Shown here: positions 22,960-34,593 of the stretch, in pieces
How positions within the stretch are numbered: position 1 is the first letter of the stretch
How the letters are laid out: each line of letters begins with the position of its first letter
Source of the DNA: Eutypa lata
Lineage: Eukaryota; Ascomycota; Sordariomycetes; Xylariales; Diatrypaceae
DNA length: 64,000 nt
Direction: 5' to 3'
NCBI GenBank assembly: GCA_022661535.1
Contig: JAKULF010000003.1
Coordinates: 3,162,001-3,226,000 of the forward strand
Notes under the pieces: model-generated
What the model saw: only the letters and a program-made list of their open reading frames with translations
What the model was told of the DNA's origin: nothing
Database searches by the model: none
Position numbers and translations under genes: made by a program

Positions 22960-24223
22960 ATGGTCAACGTCAAGGCAGTGTCCACCGGTGCGGTGATTCT
23001 CGCTGGTCTCCTGGGAGACGTACTGGCGCACCCCGGCGAGACTCACGACACCGAGAAGAGGCGGCGTGACCTCGAACAGAACAACGTCGCGATCCAACAC
23101 GCGAAGAGGACCGTAGCCCAATGTTCCGGGAGCGAGACTGGGCAGAAGCTGGCGAAGAAGGGTGCCGCGCGACGTGCGGCCAAGGCACAGGAACTTCGCG
23201 AGAAGCGCGGCTTGGAATACTGTGAGAATAAATTTCTGGCCTTTTATCCTATCTGGCTCTGTCACTCTGCTAATCAAGCCTGTAGCCGGTATGAAGACCA
23301 AGCGCGACCAGGCAGCACTTGACGAGTGGATGAAGGTCTGCCACAACAGAGAGGAGCTCGAATACGACCTCAGTACTCCCTTCGAAACCATCTTCTCGTC
23401 CAACGCCACTCTTGGTCTTGCCCCGGAGACCATCATCGGCCCGTACTGGGTCACCGGCGAGGCGATCCGATCGGATATCACGGAAGACGAGGCCGGCATC
23501 CCGGTGCACCTGGACCTGCAGTTCATCGACATAAGCGACTGCTCGCCGGTGCCAGATATGCTCATCGACCTGTGGCACGCCAACGCGATTGGTAATTACT
23601 CGGGGGTGAGCATGGGGTCGGGGCTGAACACGACGTTCCTACGCGGAGTACAGGTCACGGACGAGCAGGGGGTGGTGGAGTTCGACACGCTGTTCCCCGG
23701 GCACTACACGGGGCGGGTGAACCACATCCACGTGACCAGCAACCGCGGGGGCGAGCTACTGGAGAATGGGACGTACACGGCAGGCACGGGGACCGTCAAC
23801 CACATCGGGCAGATCTACTTCGACCAGGAGCTCATCAACTGGATCGAGACCTTCAACCCGTACATCGGCAACGAGATGAAGCTCACCATCAACATGCAGG
23901 ACTTCCTTGCCGCGCAGCAGGCCGGCCAGGAGTACGACCCCTTCCTCGACTACGTCATGCTTAGCGAGGATCCCGCCGACGGCCTGCTCATGTGGATGAC
24001 CCTCGGTATCAACGGCACCGCCGACTACAACAGGGCCGCGACTCCTGGTGCTCACTACTACGAGGGTGGTGGTGTCGATGCGGGCCCCCAGTTCCCTGGC
24101 TTCCCCGGTAACTTCACGATGCCCCCGGGTGGATTCCCCATGCCGCCGGCACCTACCCCGACCAGCAAGCCCATCTGGGGACCCTGCATGAAGAAGCGCG
24201 ACATGGAAGACGAGGAGGAATGA
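22960..24223 (+). CDS. Secreted intradiol ring-cleavage dioxygenase-like protein
   Basis: Two exons, 22960-23221 and 23286-24223, join in phase 1 across a 64-bp intron (GTGAGA...CTGTAG), giving 399 aa. The N-terminus is a signal peptide (VSTGAVILAGLLGDVLAHPG), followed by a basic, helical propeptide-like segment. The catalytic domain shows IIGPYWVTGEAIRSDITEDEAGIPVHLDLQFID, then LIDLWHANAIGNYSG and LFPGHYTGRVNHIHV. The expected Fe(III) ligands of protocatechuate 3,4-dioxygenase-like enzymes are all present: Tyr192, Tyr228, His234 and His236. The C-terminus is Pro/Gly/Phe-rich with MKKRDMEDEEE. Family role: ortho-cleavage of catechol-type aromatics; secreted fungal members probably act on lignin-derived phenolics or hydroxylated substrates outside the cell. 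Converges with the MscL gene, 232 bp apart. Confidence 0.92.
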
Positions 24224-24455
24224 TCAAAAACTTGTGCATGAAAAAAGTCAGTTGGAACTGGGATAGGGGTTATCTGAAAGAAAATACAGTCTCAATAGCA
24301 ATAAGTAACCTAGTCAAGACTCATCTAATCACTACTCTCTGTCCTCCCTCATTTTCCAGAATGTCATCCACCACGGTATTCCACATTGCCAATCCTAGTC
24401 CAAACCATCCACATAACGTGTGTTTGTTATCGCTTCCTTGATTGTTGTAGACACA

Positions 24456-25209
24456 TCATCTCATGCGCTCTTCGCGCCCATCTTGCCAGCTCGTGCAGTT
24501 GACGCATCGAACTGCCTGTATAACCAAATTAAAAACCATACTGATTAAAGCACTATCGCGAATAAGATACTCACCTCTTGGCTGATGTTCTTTTGGCAAT
24601 ACTTGCATTCAACAATCTCGTCTATGATTGAATCACTGGAAATGATCTGATACACAATTGCGAGGGCGTAGAGCGCTAGTCCGATACCTATGAAATTGAC
24701 GATGCGGTTGATGAAGATGCTGCAACTGAGATTAATATAAAGCAACGAGACTAGGTGTTGAGGTCTTTAAGTAGAATATAAGGCTTCCTACCCATAAGCC
24801 ATGACGACAGCTCCATCATCAATAGCCTGCGCCAATGTGGTGTAACCGCCGGTCTCGCCGTAGCTGGGCCCAGCCTTCAGTACCGCGAACTTCTCATCAA
24901 GATTCCTGTTTAGGGGTAAGAGGACAGAGAGTGGAGGGAGTAGAATATCGTTGACGAAGGAATTTACGAGCTCTGTGAACCCGTTGGCAATGCTACGTGT
25001 GTATATACGGTCAGTGAACTAGACGGTGATGTCAATATATGAGCGAGAGAGTCCCTTGCTTACATCAAGCCAAAGGCAAACTCGAGGATGTTGTCTGAGA
25101 ACACGAATGATATGAACCCTGAAAAGAGTTTCTTGGCTTCCTGCTCCCCCTCTTCGAGTAGAGCGTGTCTCTCCTCGGCGTCGAGTTCCCAGTCCCACGT
25201 GCCCGACAT
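24456..25209 (-). CDS. Large-conductance mechanosensitive channel (MscL family)
   Basis: Four exons on the minus strand, 25209-25064, 24992-24792, 24719-24575 and 24515-24456, with introns of 71, 72 and 59 bp, give 183 aa. All junctions keep frame: FGL|IIANG, MAYG|IFINR, NISQE|AVRCV. The first helix FAFGLIIANGFTELVN and the following SFVNDILLPPL match MscL TM1 and its exit loop; RIVNFIGIGLALYALAIVYQII is TM2. The family forms homopentameric pores opened by membrane tension to release osmolytes under hypo-osmotic shock. The C-terminus carries CKYC and CVNC pairs (about residues 154-171) ending TSWQDGREERMR, a likely zinc-binding ribbon not found in typical bacterial MscL. Location (plasma membrane or organelle) is unknown. 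It lies downstream of SUR7 on the same strand. Confidence 0.88.
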
Positions 25210-25826
25210 CGTTGAGGTGCTGGTGTAGGCTTCTTCTATTATAGGTATTTATATAGTCATAATAGGACCGAATTATAAGTACTAAGTAAGGTAGGCGTGG
25301 GAGCTTGGTGTTGTAGGATGTTAGGCCATCTGGGTCGTAGGTGTTTTCAACATCACAAGCGTTAATGGTGACTAGATACTTCTAATATGAGAACTTAATG
25401 CTACTGCAGGATGCGATTGCTTATAGGCGATGAATAAATAGGCCAATCAACAGGGAAAGCGCGAGAGATGTGTTCATTCGGCTAGGTGTAAGTTGAACTT
25501 GTTTAGCACATCGTTCCTGCTACTTTGATGATTGTCACTATGCATATATTAAAGCCATTAGTTAGAGGATCCCATATAGTCTATCCGAGAGATAGGAAAA
25601 TATTTTGATTGCTCTGCAGCAAAACTAAATCTAACGCTCAAGGTTGAGCTAATAGCAGGTATTAATCCTTGCGAGTTTTATGAATCTCAACTCAAGGGGT
25701 ATCATTGCAACTCCATCGTAAACTCATTCATTCTAAACGAACGACGCATTACCAACACCAAACACCAACTCAAATCAATGACCTGACATCCAGCACCAGG
25801 TCCTCTTCACATATTATCTCTTCCCC
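25210..25826. other. Intergenic between SUR7-like and MscL genes
   Basis: 617 bp without an additional coding region. It must hold the SUR7-like 3' flank and the MscL promoter on the minus strand. Nothing else recognised. Confidence 0.5.
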
Positions 25827-26996
25827 TTAGCTTTGGCGCTTTCGGGTAAAGAGACCGCGCAACAGACCGCGGTCGCTCGAGAGGCTGGGTCTGGAGGTCA
25901 TCTCGTTGTGAGGACGACCCTGCTCCCACTTTCCCTTGCGCGGGAAGCAGCACGCAGTAGTCCAGAACAAGAGCGTCGCGCCCATAAGCCCGAAGGCGAC
26001 CCAGGAGATGGTGATGAACTTGCGTCCCGCGATAGCGGTGATGCCCACATCCTCTCCCGCATCGTTGATCTGGGCGACTCCTTTATTCGCGACGGCCGTG
26101 GTGATGGCGCTCCCGATCATGAGCGTCAAGGCGCCGAGGAACGCGTTGACGGCGTTGAGCAGGATGATCTTCTTCTGGTCGCCGGTTGGGTCTTTCGGCA
26201 GCACGAAGGTGACGATGCTGAGCAGAAACCCGAGGCCGGAGAAGGCGACACCGAGAACGTAGAATACAAACACCGCTAGGAGGGCGCTGTTGAGGAGGTC
26301 AACTGCGTCTTGGACCATGTCGGGGAGTTTGATGTCGGCAGCATTGATGTCTAGTGGTCCTAAATCGATCTCCTTGTCGAGGACCTCGGTGAGGTTGAAA
26401 TTTACTGTGTACTGTTAGCATGTTCCCAACATGAAATACAGAGGGGCGCAACACGAACCTCCAGCTTCACGTGCGGTACAGTTGGTGGTATTATACCAGG
26501 CACCAGACACGGTCACATTCGGGGCGAAGTCGCCTTCGCAAACGTTCATGATGTGAAAGGAATACCACTGCGAGATGCCTAATGCCTCTGCGAGCTTGTC
26601 CGCCGCATCGCCGATAATGTCGTTAAGCTGATCGGTGATTTCGTTTTCAATGTCATCAGCCGCATCACCGATATCGTCGCCAAGATCGTCGAAAAACCCT
26701 CCAATACCACCGCTATCTGTTTCGGTCGGCTCAGGAGATGCGCTTGAAGTTTCTGTCGGCAGTAAATCCTTCCCGAAGTAGGACATGTTAATCTAAGAGG
26801 AAGCTGTCAGTCTCATCCAGGGAAAATAGAATACTCCATAGCATACCGCGATGATGTGATACTCCTCCAACTGCTGCTGTTGAGGGCCGGTCCCAGCAAA
26901 AAGGGCTATCATCGCCAGGACGAAAGCCACGAGGGAGAAGACTAGGGGGAACACCACCAGGAGGCTGTTAAACCTCCAAGCTCCGAATAACTTCAT
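25827..26996 (-). CDS. SUR7/PalI family plasma-membrane protein
   Basis: Three exons on the minus strand, 26996-26847, 26792-26459 and 26404-25827, with introns of 54 bp each (the second with branch point ATGCTAACAG), give 353 aa. Topology fits SUR7/PalI: TM1 at about residues 11-36 (SLLVVFPLVFSLVAFVLAMIALFAG), a long extracellular loop, then three more helices (ALLAVFVFYVLGVAFSGLGFLL; IILLNAVNAFLGALTLMIGSAI; FITISWVAFGLMGATLLFW) and a short basic tail. The loop has paired cysteines in NVCEGDF and NTTNCT, the claudin-like pattern of the family, and an acidic amphipathic stretch (DDLGDDIGDAADDIENEI). Known relatives organise eisosomes and cortical patches or sense ambient pH. The particular role here is not determinable from sequence. 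Confidence 0.88.
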
Positions 26997-28507
26997 GGCG
27001 ACGAAAGGGAAGGGGACAAGATTGGTCTAAGAAATATTACACTGTATGAAGACTCAAAAAATATTCTTTTGGAGTTATGTCATGGACAAAACGAGATAAG
27101 GTAGAGATATCAGTAAGTGCAGCATAGGAAAGATATTTGTAGGGAACACGAGGTGCGCAGAGGACAAAGGAACCAATACATATAAGCAATTCAGAGACTA
27201 ACAACTGTTATTCACATAGCAACCACAAACAGGACTGGTCACTCGACAAGACCAGTCATCCACCACCAGACCGCCCATCCATTCATTCATTCACTTCGAT
27301 TCAAATACATACATACCTACCATTACGCCAGTGACAGGGGGTCCCAGTAAACTAGATTTACAACGCAGAGGATCATATCGATCCAGCTAGCCGGTTACCT
27401 CACATCTTTTGCCGCCTTTCCTCGGCATGCATCGATGGTGTCCATAGATTACCAGATCAACCAGTTGAGATCGAGAGACATGTCTATCAACCCAACCCAA
27501 AATGATTATAGTACAGAACTTACCAACCGCCGGGGCAGCCAGGGGTGGAAAAGTTTAGTTCTGTTCTGCTTCGTCATGCCTGCTTTGGGCGATGCTCCGT
27601 GACACTGATTGGCTGGAGGCAGTTACCGTTGCGTCATCCGTAAGGGTTCTTGATTTGATAAACACCATTAGGTACCGAAGCAACCCCCTGCCCTGCAGAA
27701 AAACCGGTTGTGTAGCAACAGCGACGGGGCGCTATCAGCCTGTCAAATTTATGGGGCACAGGCAATGAATAGATAACCGCCAGCCACACATCATCTCCCC
27801 TTGGCGCTCTCTAAAACGCGCCCATAAAAAAAAAAAGGCTTCTTGTCAACCGACAGCACGTAAATACCCTCGAAGGCGTCTAAGCTGTTTCTCAGTATTT
27901 ATGCTACGGGTATCATGAATGCGACGGTCTATTTCCTACCAATCCGCAAGACTATGCTGGTATTTACTGGCGCTCTAGTGTGGTTTCAGCTATTCTTTGT
28001 TCCATTTTTTCCTAAGCGCGCTGGCGCGTCGAATAGCTGAGCGCTTGTGACTCATCAGCTACTTTCCAGTGCAACTGTCACAACTTAGGTAATTAACTAT
28101 GTTAGGCTTTCTTCTTTCAATTTCACCTGTGAAAGAGGCTGCCTGAAAATATATAAGTACTTAATGCCTTGTCTTGCCCTTTTTTTAATAAAAAAAATAA
28201 TAAAAAATGTTGAGATGTCATTTCCCCCGAGGTACCGCTGCTTAAGCCAACTCTTCTAGGCACTCTAGGTATGCTGCTGTGGTGATCAAGAATGATCGTG
28301 TTACACAATTTCGGTCATCTACAATATTTCTCTGCGGCTGTGATATTACACTAATATGTGGAAATAGCTCCGGTACTTTTATGGTATCATCAGTAATCCC
28401 ATGGGTAGTTGGCAGGGAAAACCTAAACTATACTATGGCATCGTAAACTTTAAGGAATTTATATTGGATGATTTATACTAGTGGACCCCTCTCGAACTAA
28501 CTACTGA
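26997..28507. other. Intergenic upstream of the SUR7-like gene
   Basis: About 1.5 kb without a supported gene. Contains A-rich runs near 27827 and 28186-28207 and a TACATACCTACC microsatellite near 27308-27320. Includes the SUR7 promoter (right of 26997) and the 3' flank of the LRR-like gene. Confidence 0.5.
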
Positions 28508-30076
28508 TTAGACAATCCCTTGCTGTGTCTCCAAGGTTGCCTTTGCTTCCTTAGATAAACTATCCTTTTCGACAGCGATCCAGGCAGTCCGGCCCTTTCC
28601 CGATCGTTGAGCTCGGATATGTTTCTGTACCTCTGTTGCGATACTAATCTTTTCAGCAAACCGAGAAATCTGGTCCGCCGTCGCGTCTTCCTTGAGAGCG
28701 TAGCCGGAACAAAGTCGCAAGGTAGTGACCTGGCCCCAATCGCCCACCCAGTCGATCGAGTTGTTTTCCACCGCGCCTCTTTCACCACCCTTCAGTGCGA
28801 CGAACCAATCGGCACATCCGGTCAGGTCCAAGTACTCTAGCCTATATAGCGCTTTACTCAACTTCTTCAATAGGATAGACGCCTCTATCCAGTCGCCGTC
28901 GAGGGAGTGACTGTATGGGCCAGTACCTCCGTATTGTACAGTTAGTCCCGTCATAACAGAAGTTACCTTAGCCAATTTAGCGTTAGGCGTGAGCGATGGC
29001 TCCGGCCAACCTGACAGGTTAAGATGCGTGAGTGTCGGTACCTTCGTAGCGAAGGATAAGAGCTGTTTCCACGACATGAACGGACGGTATGCATGATCAA
29101 TAGCCAATGATAGATGTGTTAAGTTCGGTAGGAGTTTCATAGGTCCTGCGACAGGCTCTACTGAGTCCCACGACTCCACGACATCGGTCTCCGATTCGGT
29201 TGCAGGCGGACATAATACATCGCCAAGCTCCTTTAGGGACAACTGCTGCTTGCTTAACGGTGTTGTCAAGTCTAAGTAGTTTAGATCTACATTCAACTTG
29301 CTTGGGTCGACGCTATCTAGACCATATTCCGACCATTCTTCTGCTGGCGGACCAGCAAGAACAAGCCGCAGATCAGCCGCAGATAAACCCGGCTCGTAAA
29401 ACTCTGGCACATATGCCAATAGCACGGACCTCAGCCGGCTCGGTAGGGTGTATAGATAGAACCTGTTCCAGTCGCGCTGCAGTCCCCAATCCTTAGCTAG
29501 GCCCTGTAGCGTGATAGCGACGAGGCTCTGCTCGCCCGGATAATAGGCACCCGGTAGTGGGAAACGGCGTATTCGTCCGACGGTCTTGGTTTGGAAACCG
29601 GAAGTTGCATGCCGCAAATACGATGAAGATACGGTCCAGGAACGAGGGGGGTGAGGTCCCGCGTATCTTCGTTGGGCTAGTCGACGGGGCACCGGAGCCG
29701 GTGTCTCGGGGATTTGGAAGATGTGTCGGAGCTCGGGCGGAACGCTCGGGGCAGTCTGGGGGAGGACACCACCGGTTTGGGCTGAAGCGTTTTTGGGACT
29801 GTTCCGTCGCAAGTCCGCGAGAATTTGATTCACCGAGCGACCGTCATGATTTTCTAGTTGGTCACAGTATAGTTAGTAAACATCGAGATAAGTCATTTCG
29901 CGCGGACTCATAACAGTCGCATCGCTTGATGGCATGTGTGCGGGGGCGGGGTAGCTAAATCATTTGCTAAAAAAAAACTTACCGGGATTCGTCCGGGACG
30001 AAGATGATAGACTTGAAGAAGGCGATGCGACGGATGGTGGTTTCGAGTATTTTGCTTGATGTCTTTTCTTCGGCAT
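28508..30076 (-). CDS. Leucine-rich-repeat-like protein, function unknown
   Basis: Two exons on the minus strand, 30076-29983 and 29853-28508, joined in phase 1 across a 129-bp intron (GTAAGT...AACTAG), give 479 aa. The short first exon encodes MPKKRHQAKYSKPPS plus a Ser-rich stretch; the second continues ENHDGRSVNQILADLRR. The middle part carries irregular leucine-rich repeats (LLPNLTHLSLAID; VPTLTHLNLSGWP; LYRLEYLDLTGC; VTTLRLCSG), resembling F-box/LRR proteins, but no clear F-box is present. No signal peptide or membrane helix. The C-terminus is a charged helix (KEAKATLETQQ). Without the first exon the frame would have to start at a GTG, which supports the spliced model. It probably acts as a protein-binding scaffold; no pathway can be assigned. 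Confidence 0.75.
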
Positions 30077-30910
30077 AACAATTAAGTTATGAGAAAAGCG
30101 GAAGGGGAAAAAAAAAGGAAGAGGGATAAACGAAACCTAATCGCAAATATCCAAAGATAGAAAGGTTGAAGAAGTGAACACAGGTGGGATGAGATAATAC
30201 TTCGCACTGGAACTTAATTGATGACTCAGTATCTGGCTGTCTGGTTACTGGGCTGGTGGTGCTAATGTATGGTCTATGCACGTATCCCTGTTAGGTCTCA
30301 TGTATTCTGAACGTGAGTAATATGTAATTCGTAAACCAACTCTGACTGAACTAACATATCAACCTACTTATTTATAGATGTGGGAACTTGTGACTCAATT
30401 TGATTTTATACGCTTATTGACAATTAGTGAAAGACATGAATAAAGGGTGTGTATGGATAAAAGGAATGAATGAATGGTATTGTTAGATACTAGGGATCAA
30501 TTCTGGCGTCTTGCTTTGTCTCTCTGAATGGCCTGTACGATATCCAAAGTTCAGATGCCGTCTACAGAGATGTGTAGTGCAATTGGGAGCCCTAGAACCT
30601 TAAGGCATCCATCCCAGCATATGGAAGGAGGCTTTGAGTAATACGAACCGGTTACCTTGTCTTATCGTCACTACTTCAAATCGGCCATTCTCGCCTTAAA
30701 TGCCCGAAGACTATAAGATCTTAAATTAACTCGTTGTTCTCTCCGCGGGTGCCAACCCAACCAACAGTCATCACGATAGTTCGATGAATCACAAGAGTCG
30801 CTGGGGCAGACCGAGTGGGGGCTATATAAAATAAGTTTCAAGGCATTTCTCAAACGCGAATAATCATAGTCACTCGAAACCATTGCCATAACTACCTAGA
30901 ATTTCCCATC
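30077..30910. other. Intergenic between aquaporin and LRR-like genes
   Basis: 834 bp with no supported gene. Moderately AT-rich. It holds the aquaporin 3' flank and the LRR-like gene promoter. Confidence 0.5.
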
Positions 30911-31923
30911 CTACACGTTCTGTTCCGGCTCCGGCTCCGGCTCGGACTCATCTTGTCCAGGGTTCGCTTCCTCATAGTGGCACATCTTCACAAAGCGGAA
31001 GTACCCAGCGCCAACGAAAGCACCTAGGGCCGGCCCAAGCCAGTAGATCCAGTGATACTTGGGAAAACTCAGGGCAGCAACAGCGCACCCGAAGCTGCGT
31101 ACCGGGTTCAAGGAGCCACCGGTGAAATAGACACCTACGTGCAAAGATTAGTTCCACGAACCCGTCTAGGTAACCAACGGGATAACAAGGTGAGAGGATC
31201 AATAAATAAGGCTTACCTGGAAGCTCCGCCACAAAAAGCGCAAGGCCGATGCCCACGGGGGCGATGAAAGTATCTTTGGACTTCTCCGCCGCGAGCATCA
31301 GGACCACGAACACGAGATACGACGTGAAAAACATCTCGGCGAATAAACCCTGGGCGATGTTCATCCCGGGCGCCAGGGTAGTGTTCAAAGACTCCATGTC
31401 ACCGGGGAACATGGCCTTCACGACGCCTCCTGCGGCCATGCAGGAGATGATCTGTGTCGGGACCAGAAACGCGGCACGCATCCACGGTAGCTGGCCGCTT
31501 AAGCACATGCCGAGTACAACCTATAAGCGTTGATAAATAAGTAAAAGCCCTGTTGGTCAAAATGTTGTCTCTGGTCGCGAAAAAAGGAATGATGGATGGT
31601 GATTGGATAAAGCTGCTTACAGCGGGATTGAACAGGCCGCCGCTGATTCTGTAGAAAGCCCAGACGGTTACCAGCAGCGAGAACCCGTAACCGAGACTGA
31701 CGTAGACGGTCTCCATCGCAGGAGGAGCTACGGACGAGGTTTGGTCCAGCACCATCAACTGTGTCGCGTAGGCGAAGAACAGGAACATGAAGGTACCCAC
31801 GAATTCGCCCGTCGCTGCTACGAAATGCGCCTGCATCTCACTGAGGTGCTGCATATCCTGTGCGCACCGCCGGCGTCGATCCTGCCGAGGACGGCGGTCT
31901 ACCGGCTTGTCTGAAGGTACCAT
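30911..31923 (-). CDS. Aquaporin / MIP-family channel
   Basis: Three exons on the minus strand, 31923-31621, 31520-31217 and 31134-30911, with introns of 100 and 82 bp, give 276 aa, normal for fungal aquaporins. Helix 1 contains the MIP signature [22 protein letters not shown]. The first half-helix has the standard motif GGLFNPAV (Asn99-Pro100-Ala101, split at the first splice site). The second reads [11 protein letters not shown] (Asn212-Pro213-Val214-Arg215), with Val in place of Ala and the selectivity-filter Arg kept. The C-terminus has an acidic tail with repeated EPEPEPE. Members conduct water and sometimes small solutes across the plasma membrane. The long basic N-terminus ([12 protein letters not shown]) may be cytosolic regulatory sequence. 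Located between the LRR-like and SDR genes, all on the same strand. Confidence 0.93.
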
Positions 31924-32904
31924 CTTCGCGACAAGGCCTCGTAGGTACCAAGTATTTCGTCGTCGCTTGTCTGGAGCTGGGCGTAGTTAGTTATCGAAAG
32001 ACAAGTAAACAAGGAGGCTTGGGGTTGCCGACAAGTCAACCCTCACGAGAAGACATTTAGCATACAGCTTTAGCGGCCGAGGAAGAATACCACCACATTA
32101 GAGTTTGTCACCTATGGGTACGAAATGTGCGTTTCTCTCTGACGTAGTTTACGAATGTCCATGACGGAAGTGGGTAGCTTCCTCAAACTCTACTAGTAGG
32201 GTGCTTGGCTTTGATTTGACGCCATCGTGACCTAGCTGCAGACCAAACACAAATGGCGGACCCTCTAGAGATTCGTCGCGAGCCTGTCACCATCGATCTA
32301 CGTAGTATAGCTCGTTATATCTAGCGCCATTGCTCCTGGCATATGCCATCTGCTTAGGTACATATATTACGTTCAACTTAGCAAAGAGCCTCACAATCGC
32401 TGCTTAACCTTCCCACAATCCTAGCCGAGCCGCCACTAGTCAGTCTGTGCTAACCAGAACAAATATGGTCGCTTGGTATATAGGTTTAATGCAGTAACGG
32501 GGCCAGTCTTGAACTATCACAGCCTGATGTGATGCTAAGCATTGTCAGACTGCGGTGTTCACGCACATCATGTAACATTGGCCATCTTGAGAAAATAGTA
32601 TTGGATCGAACTAAATCCTAACTGATGACACGGGCTTTGGCAGATCTCTTAAACTTCACGATTCCCCTGCCCCGATGCGAACCGTTGCATATCATGTTAC
32701 GCCTAGACAGGCAATAGTGAGTTGGAGATCCGGAGCCAACAGCCTTTGATAGGCATTCTTTTTCTTGGTACTTTTGTACAATCGCACTTCTAGTGTATAA
32801 ATCCATGCGCTCCCGATCACCATTTAAACCGCCACCCGGCCAATTCTATAACCTGCGCCGCCGATGCCGACCTAACTAACCCACTCCATGCACCGCTCCT
32901 CTCC
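31924..32904. other. Intergenic between SDR and aquaporin genes
   Basis: 980 bp with no supported gene. The left part must contain the aquaporin promoter and the right end the SDR 3' flank. Confidence 0.5.
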
Positions 32905-33998
32905 TTATCGACCGGCAAGGACATTCAAAACACCGCCATCTACGGCGATGATCTCGCCGTTGACGTACTGATTCTTGGCCAGATACAGCACAGTCATGCC
33001 CATCTCCTCCTCGCGGCCCGGGCGCTGGAGCGGCACATGGCCCTTCTCCTGGATCTTCTCGGGCGAGACGTGGCTCTTCTGGCGGTCGTCGCTGCTCTTG
33101 GCCGTCATCTCGCTAGGGAAGTAGCCGGGGGCGATGGAGTTCACGCGGATGCCGGCCTTCTGGAACTCGGCCGACATCAGCTTCGTCAGGTGCACCGTCG
33201 CGCCCTTGGCCGTGTTGTAGCTGAAGTGGCCCTGCGCGTGCCGCATCAGGCCCGACATGGACGAGATGGTGATGACGGAAGAGGCGAACGGCTCGTGTGG
33301 CCCACCTTTAGACCGCAGCCCGGCTTGCAGCAGCGGCAGGAACGCTACCGTCGTGAAGTACACTGCTGTTACGTCCGTGTTGAACGTTCCCTGCCAGTCC
33401 TCGACACTCTCGTTGGTCCAGAGCTTCTCCTTCAGGTCGTCCGCCTCCTCGATGTCCGGCTCCGCCTTGGGGCCCGCCACGCCCGCGTTGCACACCAGCA
33501 GGTCGATGTGCTTCTCCTTCTTGCTGAGGTCTGCCACCAGCCGCTCCAGGTCCTCCTTCTTGGTTACGTCGCACGACTCGGTCGCGATTATCTCGCCGCC
33601 GCCCTCGGTGGGCTGGTGCGTCTTCGCTGCGTTCACGAGAGCCTCCTGTCGCCGTCCCACGATGTAGACGCGCGCGCCGTTCGCAGATAGGGCTTGTGCG
33701 GCCATGAGACCAATGCCTGTTCCTCCCTGCGGAATGTTAACATCATATCATATACAGAGGACCAAAATCAAAATCATGTTCTCGATTGCTTCTCGTAGCA
33801 AAGTAGAGGGGCAAGACCCCTATATGTCTACTACTGCTAAGAGAGGGGTGTTGCAAAACATACTGTAAGCACGTTAGTTCGTGAGGCTTAGGATGAAAAA
33901 AAGATAGAGATCCTAGTAGACCTACCTCCTGTGACCACAGCTACCATGTCCTTCGCACCAAAAAGTTTTGCAACGTCGAATTGGTGTGTCGACGCCAT
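32905..33998 (-). CDS. Short-chain dehydrogenase/reductase (classical SDR)
   Basis: Exon 1 is 33998-33926 (MASTHQFDVAKLFGAKDMVAVVTG) and the main exon ends at 32905. The in-frame canonical model uses acceptor GGAG before 33722 and gives 296 aa. Motifs: Rossmann TG...GIG at the splice, CNAG (LLVCNAGVAG), catalytic Ser in ISSMSG, Tyr-x-x-x-Lys in FSYNTAKGA, and the NSIAPGYFPSEMT loop. The C-terminus VDGGVLNVLAGR is typical. It probably reduces or oxidises a carbonyl/alcohol with NAD(P)H in the cytosol; fungal relatives are often labelled gluconate dehydrogenase-like or RhlG-like, but substrate is not predictable. The gene is much more GC-rich than its flanks. Oddity: with this acceptor the cofactor motif becomes TGGTGIG, one residue short, while the stronger CAG acceptor four bases upstream shifts the frame. 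Confidence 0.85.
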
Positions 33999-34593
33999 TT
34001 TGTTCCTGTGTTAGATGATAGATTACGCTTAAACTGTAGAGACAAGTGTAGTAATAGTGTTCGGTGTTGGGGAGCTTGTTAATTAATCAGAATAGATATT
34101 CCTTAGGTATGGGATATAATAGTAAAATGAATTTTATGTAGAGGTAGGTATGATGAGTGTTCTTCGTAGCTTCCGCCGTTTACATACATTTAGCAGTGAC
34201 TTCGTACACCTTAGAAAGAAATGGTGACGTAAATTAAACCCCTGTCACCACGTGGCGCAGGGATATTGAAGATCGTCCGCTCCGCCAGGGGTTACACAAA
34301 AATGCAAGCCCAACCAACCACCCAATCACAAAGTCCTCGATCGTCGATATAGAAACAAAGATGCAGAATGTTTATGTAGTTTTCATCTAGCGGTGTCTAC
34401 ATAGCAGAGATGAATTCTCTAGACGCAACGGAAATATTCCCATTTTCGGCTCTCAACACTTTCAAGTGTTAGCCCCTATTAATCTTCCGGGGTTGAGGTT
34501 ATCACTGCATACGATGAGAACAGTCATTTCTAGTATTATAGAATTTAGCCGTATATAGTAAGATATGCGATTGTGGGTTTATGATACCCATAG
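33999..34593. other. Intergenic upstream of SDR
   Basis: About 600 bp with the SDR promoter on the minus strand. No other feature seen. Confidence 0.45.

Noticed and set aside
33037..33690. 217-codon plus-strand ORF opposite the SDR gene
   Set aside because: GC-rich shadow frame; all SDR motifs are on the minus strand.
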